DNA of 64,000 nucleotides from Aldrovandia affinis (taxonomy: Eukaryota > Chordata > Actinopteri > Notacanthiformes > Halosauridae): positions 554,501 to 618,500 of the forward strand of contig JAINUG010000115.1 in the NCBI GenBank assembly GCA_029706075.1, read 5' to 3'. The position numbers were made by a program, and so were the translations under genes. The notes beneath the pieces are model-generated. The model worked only from the letters and a program-made list of their open reading frames with translations. It made no database searches and was not told the origin of the DNA. Below are positions 57,248 through 64,000 of the stretch, one piece after another (within the stretch, counting starts at the first letter, position 1; every line of letters begins with the position of its first letter).

Positions 57248-60200
57248 GACTGATTCTGCGCCTGGAGGGGCTGCTGGGGCTGGGGGGCGTGGCCTGCTGA
57301 CAAACTGGTGGGAGGGGCTGGGGAGGCAGAGTCACCCCTGCCGAATTTTGTCACTTCACCTGTTGGGGTGGGGAGGGGGGGGAAGATGTGAGGAGGGGTG
57401 TCAAATATTAGCTACTGCCGAACCCTGTTAAATTCAATTGCATTTAAGTGCAGTCAATTCAGGAAATGAACTGAAATTCAAATCACAAACTGGAAACATT
57501 CTGCACATAGTTGTATGAGGATATTTCAAATAATGAATTTAACTTCCTGAACTGATGGAAATGGAACTGACCCTAAATCTGCCCTGTATTCACAGCGAGG
57601 GGTGGGTCTAAATTTCAAAAGAATGGGGGGGAGGGCAGTTTGAGAATGTGTAGAGCTGTTAGAATGTGTGTGTATTTGTTTTATATCACCAACACTTGCC
57701 CTTTCAGATGTCAGTGCTATTCCGTTGTGAAGGCTAATTTCCGTTGTGAAGGCGAAGGCAGTGGGCTAAAGTGTTCTGCATTGCAGGACTGCGTAATCAT
57801 CTCAGGTGAATTGTAATCAGCAAATGCACAGCTGCAGACGACTTCTTCAGATCATCCTCAGCCATGTTTGCGAGGGGAAACCAAGCGCTGTCAAAAGGAT
57901 TACGCACACAAATGCAAAAAGTAAAAAGAAATCTTGTTGCCCGATGCGATCCTGACCCAATTTATATTGAAATGACAAGCTGGCTTCACCCTACCGTGGT
58001 AGGAGAAACGTTAAGTTTAAAGGAATTCACACAACTTTTCAAGTGAATTAGTGTATTGAAAAATATTTCAAATCAAATAGCTATTTGGCTCAACTTTCAT
58101 TAAAGGAAAATCACATGATGAAAAACAAAAGTCAAACCAAAGGACCTTTCATTCCAGGTGTGGTTACCTGAGTAAGGGCTATTGCCGAGAGCCGTCCCAT
58201 CTCTGCCCGCAAGCGTTGCCGCGGGACCTGGGAATGTGATTCCGTAGTAATCCTGCACGGACAAAGAGAGGATGGGGTGGGGCACACTTAAGGAGACCGA
58301 GCGTAGGGGTTCTCTCACTGGAAAATTTTCACAATTGAAAAATCTAAGCTCAGTTAGGCAGTGAAGAACTTAGAAACTGCTGGGGCCCACAGTGACAGAA
58401 ACAGTCCCTTGTGTCTAAAGTTAAACTCTCAATGTTCAAGTCAAAAGAGTATTGCAAAGGGGGGATAATTGTATGCCCATCTCCAATTGGAACCAGGAGT
58501 TATGGCCAGACCATGCACACCAGCTGTGGGTTTTTTGCATCAGAAGGACGCTTGTTGAAAAGGCCCTATGCATACGGTGAAGTATGGTGGTGGATCTTGA
58601 ATGTTTCTTTTGCTTCTACTGGTCCTGGGGCTCTCAAGAAATTATATATTTGCAATGACTGTTGCACAAAATAACTGTTTTGCAATGGCCACCTCCAGGC
58701 CCCAATCAAAAATGTGTGGTTTGAATTGAGGAGGGCAGTACACAAGCACAGACCGAAGGATCTTGAAACATTCCGTATGGAGGACTGTATATGAGCTTCT
58801 TTCAGAAGAAAACACATCTGTATCCACAGTAGGGCAGGTCACAGCCAGAGATAAAGGGGACAACGACAGCGTTCAATCGGTGAGAGGTCAAACGTCAGGT
58901 GGGCAAGGTCACTCACCATGGGCAGTCGGGACTGCAGCATGTGTAGGTCCTCGTATCCATAGATCTGCTTTGGGATGCAAAGAGAGTGCAGCAGGAGTCA
59001 CTTCCCTACACGGGTGTGAGCGTTGCATGGACAGGTAAAAGTGACAACTGTCCGTGTACCAAAAACAGCTCAACGGAAGAACCTGAACAGAAGGGCAATG
59101 CGGCAGGAGAGAATGGCGGCAGGACGGAGAGGATGTGTTACCGGGTATGCTGGCAGCAGGCCGCCTGGACCCATGATGTACTGGTTTGGCAGCAGTGGTG
59201 GGACGCCCTGGGGCAGGTTAGGGGGTGCTTTTCCTGGAGGACAGGTGTGGAGGGAGGGGGGCACACTGATCAGGCAGGCGCTACACACCGACACAGCTGA
59301 GGCTCAGGCTGTGTCTCAATCAGAAGACAGCTGCCTTGTTGCTGGAGTCAGTCAGAGGCTGATGCCTTTGAAGGCAGCATGGGAACCGATGGGGCACCTC
59401 AAAAGGATCTGCATTCGGGATGCACTTTGAAGGCAGATGACTTCACAGAGTGTTTGAGCGCAGCACATGAGATCAGTGTTTACAACAGGGACAGCTGAGG
59501 CCTTACAGTCTTGACAGCTAACCAATTAAATCTGTACGTTTTTCAACAGTCCATTTATCTAGCTAGCTAGCTACTTTGTTCAGTAAAAACAGGTTACTAC
59601 AATAATTGTTTTTGACAATCATTTCATCCTGATCAACTGAACCTAAACTATCCCTAAATTCACAGTTCATCAACATTAGCTAGCCCATTGACTAGTATGG
59701 TGACTACTAGCCAGTTAGCTAGCTAGCTAGCTTATGCAAAACATCCCAACTTATTACTTAAATGCATTACTAGACTATTTAAAAAAAAGATATAACTACA
59801 TCAAATAGCTGATAAAGTATACATGTAAACCAGCTACATTGTGGTTACTCGATCACAGTGGTGATTGAGTCTGTGATTGACATTGTTTTAACGGAAGTTA
59901 ACCGTTTTGGAGCTTGTCGCCATGAGATATCCTACCCAGCGAAGGATACACTGGATGCTGCCTTCAAATTTGGCTGACATAAGGCGCCTTAAAAGGACTT
60001 GATGACTCGAGGACATCCTTTAAAAGGACAAGTGTGCAAATGCTGCCTTAAAACAAGTCCTTCACAGGCAGCTGCTTTCCGAGACACAGCCTCAGTGTCC
60101 CTTATTCAGGCACTGTTCAGAAACTGCATCACAACTTCACATTCAGTACATGTCTGTGTGGTCAATTTCTTCCTTGTGGTTTATCGCTTGCAACAATCCA

Positions 60201-63200
60201 CCACAGAAATACTGTACACATTAAGTGTGCCTCCTTATATACGTGGCTTGTGAAAGAATGTGCGCACTTGTGTTGTGCGTGTAAGAGGTCATTAGTTCCT
60301 TTGTGGAAAAATGAAGTACTTTTAAATCACCCATTTCCATTCAGCCTGCCACACCATTTTTCCTGCGCAAAATCTGTGTAAATTGTACTGGTGTGTAAAG
60401 GGTTCCCAAAGTATTTGGCCCAGGTCTGTTGTGTACGTGTCGTGTGTTTGTGTGTGAGCGCATTTGGTTAAGTGTGTGTGTGTGCTCTCTCACCCGAGGA
60501 GGACAGCAGGGGTGCGGTTCTGCAGGCGGAGGGGATGGTGGTCCCGTTCCCGCTCAGTCCCAGACCCCCTGACCCGTGCAGGCCGCTGGTCACCGTGACC
60601 GCACTGCTGCTACTGTTGCTAAGGAAGACCGATACCGAGGAGGGGGCGAGGGAGCCGCTGCTGCCATCCACACTGGAGTACTGCAGGGACAGCAAGAGGA
60701 GGCTGTCATCACTCACGCACAGGCTCGCTGGTGTCCCACTGTTCAGCTTGCATTTCTGAGTAGTCTCCATTTACATCAAGCTCCCAAAATGTGGGTCATC
60801 TTGTGTCATTTGGGTCAATTCCCTTTCAATTTAGTCAATTCAGGAAATTCATTGATTGTCATTAACAAAATCATAGATCATTATGGGCACTTTTCATTTC
60901 ATTAACTGAATTTCAACTAATTTCCTGAATTGAACTTTCACCTTGCTGCACATAGCTCTTTCCATCGACAATCACACCAGATAAATTAAACACGGCATGC
61001 ACTTGTTACATACACTACATGTGTTACAGCGTTCATGCAGTTTGATGCATGTTTTTTTATTTATTTAAGCAATTGAATCCATATTTGCACATATGTCAGG
61101 CTACATTTTAAGGTGTGGGTCACAGATGTATTCAGTCATTAGGTGGGTGGTGGGCTCAGAAAGTCACAGTAGAGGACCACCCATTTACATCGGTGGATAT
61201 TTTACTGAAGGTGTTTGGGTTAGATACCAAGCTCAAGGGTAACAGTGGCAATGAGCCGTCTGAGTATCACATCGGGGATCAGGGTACATGCCCAACTGTG
61301 CAGCTTAAATCAGGGTTCCCAATCAAATCACATTCATACATTTCAATGACATTTTAAGAATAAGTGTAAGATTTTCAAGTATTCATTTTTGGCGCAATAA
61401 TCAGAGCTACTTTGAGCTACAGAGCTGCGTTTCTGAGGTGAAGCGACATCTTGACACACAGTGCTTTCAAAATGTTTGATGTCTTCCATAGGTACACACA
61501 CTTCACGATCTAGAGTTCGATTAATTTTTTGGTGGGATTAATACTTAAATCAGTAACCTGCCAATTAGTTAGCTGATATATTGCAAGACTTGATAGTGAG
61601 TAAAATCAAACTAGTGAATTAGCAATTCCAATTGCTGTAAAGATTTGTAATTCCTTTTAATTATTTGGCCAATTTCCGGACAGTGAAAGGATATTTAAAC
61701 TGCTATTTGGACGGACACTGCTACTGTACCCCAGAGCGACATGCTTTGACAGTGCACAAGAATAAATAAGACTTGTGTACAGTGTAAGATGCTGCCCGTA
61801 GTGACCCACCCCGGACGATGAGTTGGACAGTTTTGCTGGGAGGTGCTGCTACTTACTGTGAGAGAGGAGCTTGAGGAGAGGGCAGAGGTGGAGGAGAGGC
61901 TGCTGCTTGCGTGAGTGCTGGAGGGGAGGGGAGAGGAAAGAGGGAGCCGTTCTCATCACTCACTACATTAACATGCTCTCGGCGTCACAGGCCGTGCCAC
62001 TGCTGGCTGCCTGCCTGCCTCCGCAGAAATGTATCTTAATCCACATTTGAGAGCATGCGAGGTGAAGACAAGAGTGAGGAGGAGAGACAAAAGCGTGGAG
62101 GAGGAGGAGGAGAGGAGAAAAGCGTGAGTGCCTGTTTTACGAGGCTCGTCACATCCTCACTGCAGAGAAGTCACAGAGGTGTGGGGGAGATTTAGGCAAA
62201 GGTTATTACCGTTAAGGAAAACGAGAACAAACAAAAAGAGCGAAAACTATGAAATTTCAATAATTAGATGTGAAATACTATTAACGAAAATATTTTACGT
62301 TTGAGTTTTCTTGGCCAAAGCACCCATATCTCATTGGTTATGAACTTCCAGCATTATGGGGGAAAGTATTTTTTGCACCAGGGCAGCGTTCTGCCTGGTG
62401 GTGGACCATTACCCCCACTAGGTGGCTATGTCGGAAACACTTAAGTTACCTTTTGGAAAGCAATGGCAGGCAGAGTGCAAAGCAAACTAGCTATTTCCAA
62501 CTGTTCAGCTAACAGGAAAGTGGTTAGATAAATGGGGAACTATCTACAACTGATGTTAGCTTGCCAGTTCACTAGCTAGCTATTCTGACTGCACCTGTGT
62601 CTTAGACCTATTTAGCTACCATTCTTGTTCAAAGGACTTGGAAAATATCTAGCGAGCTAGAACGCTAATCCCAACCAAATGTGGGATAAAATAACTGTTG
62701 GCAGACACCCAGTAAATATGTAGAGCTAAAGGACAAAATACTCCTTTGGTTCTGCTTCTTGTTTGTTAATACATATGTACAGTGGGTATGAAAAGTATTC
62801 ACCCCTTTTTTCACATTTTATTTTACTTCTTACATTTTCTTACTTAAAAATGATTGCATTGGTATTTCTTGCCACTGATCAACCCCAACTGGGTGCAACT
62901 GATTCCTCAAGAATGTCAAATACAAAAAAATATAAAGTTAATAATAAAGTATAATATTTTTCTTAATTATAAATAAAGATGACAATAATTGATTCCATAA
63001 GTTTCTACCCCCATTTCTGGGTAGAAATGTCCTACTTTTGTTGCTTGTTTTATGGATTCTTTTTTTATTAAATACAGTTGGAGAGTTTTAAACAAAGAAC
63101 AGAATTTGTCATTGCCTTGAATTCCTTTATGCTCCTTTGTGTTTTGAGAACTAAATTTGTTTGTCTCTGAAACTCAAATTAATTGCAACAAAAAAAAAGA

Positions 63201-63941
63201 AAGAAAGAAATTGATCTAAAACTGATGGAACTAAAAATAGGAAGGCTAAAAAGAAAACTGGAATGAAACTGAAATGGAAATTACATCTAAAAATAGTATA
63301 TAAATAAAACCAACCAATCAACAGAATTGAGATAAGATGGGAATCCAGCAGGGAGATCCACATGCTGGGTTCAGTTATGTGCTTGTGACAGTCACCATCT
63401 CCTTATACAACAGCAGTGAAAGGCAGGAGAGTGGAGCAAAGAGTGGTTTGCAAAGAGATAGAAGTGTTGAGAGGGCTCACCTGCTGAGGGGGGGCAGGGT
63501 GGCGGACGTTAGCTCGGCCGTGAGGACGGGCAGCGCCGAGCTGTGAGCGGGTACAGAGGGGGTCAGGAGGGGTGCGGGCACCGGGGCGCAACTGGTGCTG
63601 GTCAGAGAGGGGGAATCCGGCTTCGGAGTGGAAGAGGCTGATGCAGCTGAGAGAGAGAGAAAGTGAGAAAGAAAGCAAGAGAGAGAGAGCACAAGGATAT
63701 TCATATACCATCACACATGCATGTCACACTGTATTCAAACTATGACAGGTACATAGTTATAACAGAACATTACTAATAATGTTACAATCCCCCTGCAAAA
63801 TAAATAGAGTAAGTCTGAAGTACACCAGTGTCACTAATGAACATATCAAACTGTTGTTTCCTAGAGCTACACGCATTTCCATATTTTACCGTTAAACTTA
63901 CTGTCTAGGGTTGTTGGGGTCCTTACACCATTAAAGCCATT
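54891..63941 (-). CDS. ubap2: Ubiquitin-associated protein 2 family, C-terminal 504 residues (12 exons, 5' end outside window)
   Basis: Exons (5' to 3') 63941-63902, 63646-63481, 61917-61857, 60680-60494, 59233-59142, 58964-58917, 58252-58168, 57359-56988, 56717-56610, 56246-56179, 56032-55841 and 54986-54891 agree in phase and total 1515 nt. UBAP2 and UBAP2L are cytoplasmic, RNA-associated proteins of stress granules; their N-terminal UBA domain lies beyond the window. Seen here is the low-complexity tail: GKAPPNLPQGVPPLLPNQYI, IYGYEDLHMLQSRLPM, SPYSGEVTKFGRGD, a run of ten Gln at about 57216-57243, AFLNPALPPGYSYTGLPYYP, QHGVGLGNPSTPFQQPSGYG, GFHAGTPPPFSLPS, HILPAHQQPHSQLLHHHL and the ending SSYGSSPYWGN. 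The exon encoding YDDLTQAQAGGDYGKGGYSS and the SPYW ending favour UBAP2 over UBAP2L (recalled to end SYSWGAN); this paralogue choice is from memory. Confidence 0.93.
55440..55565. repeat. Fold-back MITE (AATTCAGGAAATT family), copy 3, ubap2 last intron
   Basis: CCATTTCAATTCAGTACACT on the left and GTAATTTCCTGAAATGAAATGG on the right form the inverted arms, around TTTTTCAATTCACAAGTTGA. Confidence 0.6.
55577..55773. mobile_element. hAT-type MITE with perfect 8-bp target duplication, ubap2 last intron
   Basis: Ends CAGGGGTGCCCAAGTTC and GAACTTGGGCACCCCTG are perfect inverted copies and the inversion continues through GGGTGTGCAGGCTTTTGTTC / GAACAAAAGCCTGCACACCC. CTCTACCC flanks both sides exactly (55569-55576 and 55774-55781). 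The near-perfect hairpin indicates a young insertion. Confidence 0.95.
56450..56576. repeat. Fold-back MITE (AATTCAGGAAATT family), copy 4, ubap2 intron
   Basis: TCAATTCAGGAAATTCATTG on the left and AATGAATTCCCTGAATTGAA on the right, flanked by GGGGTC and GACCC. This is one of the clearest copies. Confidence 0.75.
57424..57576. repeat. Fold-back MITE (AATTCAGGAAATT family), copy 5, ubap2 intron
   Basis: GTCAATTCAGGAAATGAACT and AATTTAACTTCCTGAACTGA are the inverted arms, with GGAAATGGAACTGACCCTA beyond. Confidence 0.68.
60813..60945. repeat. Fold-back MITE (AATTCAGGAAATT family), copy 6, ubap2 intron
   Basis: GTCAATTCAGGAAATTCATT and AACTAATTTCCTGAATTGAA are the inverted arms; GGGTCAATTCCCTTTCAATT precedes, as in other copies. 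Confidence 0.72.
61918..63480. other. ubap2 intron, mostly unassigned
   Basis: Apart from the Tc1-type remnant at 62776 no feature is supported in this 1.56-kb intron. The stretch near 61990-62130 is purine-rich (AGGAGGAG) low complexity. Confidence 0.5.
62776..62960. mobile_element. Degraded Tc1/mariner-type MITE end, ubap2 intron
   Basis: TACAGTGGGTATGAAAAGTA followed by TTCACCCCTTTTTTCACATT resembles the terminal sequence of abundant fish Tc1/mariner MITEs (TACAGTGxxTxxGxAAAGTATTCA). The other end was not recognised. Confidence 0.55.
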
Positions 63942-64000
63942 CTGTAAAAAGCAACAACAAAAAAAAGGATTCCACAATGGTTCACAATTTCACATTATTC

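Noticed and set aside
59578-59690. Possible box C/D snoRNA on the minus strand of a ubap2 intron
   Set aside because: TTGATGA and CTGA are present, and human UBAP2 does host SNORD121 genes, but the apparent stem consists only of the common palindrome GCTAGCTA and no guide was recognised.
1-64000. CRISPR array, operon or prokaryotic system
   Set aside because: The DNA is vertebrate; the direct repeats found are microsatellites and transposons.

Overview
The window is genomic DNA from a ray-finned fish, almost certainly a teleost. The evidence is vertebrate-style genes split by GT-AG introns, fish-type L2 LINEs with L2-tailed tRNA SINEs, Tc1, hAT and Harbinger DNA transposons, and a motilin precursor with a fish-type mature peptide. 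The species cannot be named from sequence alone. All gene models below were built by hand from splice signals, phase agreement and remembered family resemblance; no alignment was run.

Layout. 1-4.7 kb: a 5'-truncated L2 LINE and an inactive Tc1 element. 4.7-14.3 kb (+): a six-exon, 323-aa membrane-anchored short-chain dehydrogenase of the retinol dehydrogenase/DHRS13 group. 14.4-19.2 kb: transposon debris. 19.3-20.9 kb (-): a motilin gene, including a coding exon that has no start codon of its own. About 22 kb: an unrecognised exon-like pair in divergent orientation. 24-32 kb: repeats, including a Harbinger element that carries a Myb-like gene and was later hit by a hAT MITE and an L2 fragment. 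32.4-35.1 kb (-): ppp1r3c, a glycogen-targeting subunit of protein phosphatase 1, with its start codon in a small upstream exon. 35-45 kb: repeats with no supported gene. 45.4-54.0 kb (+): nop56, complete in 12 exons (596 aa). 54.1-63.9 kb (-): the last 12 coding exons of a UBAP2-type gene, tail to tail with nop56 and running off the right edge.

The most interesting content is inside nop56. Six box C/D snoRNA candidates sit in its introns, each with C and D boxes closed by a terminal stem. One (intron 10) has a 16-nt guide for 18S rRNA at the position corresponding to human A99, matching SNORD57. Three (introns 3, 5, 7) share a 13-nt guide for 18S at human U1288, matching SNORD110; the intron 5 and 7 copies are almost identical including their flanks, which indicates a recent intron-to-intron duplication. 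Intron 9 holds a candidate with 11-nt complementarity to 18S, and intron 4 an apparent orphan. The host protein is a core box C/D snoRNP component, so host and guests work in the same rRNA-modification machinery.

A short fold-back repeat with the core AATTCAGGAAATT occurs six times, each time inside a gene intron and not noticed anywhere in the 31 kb of intergenic DNA.
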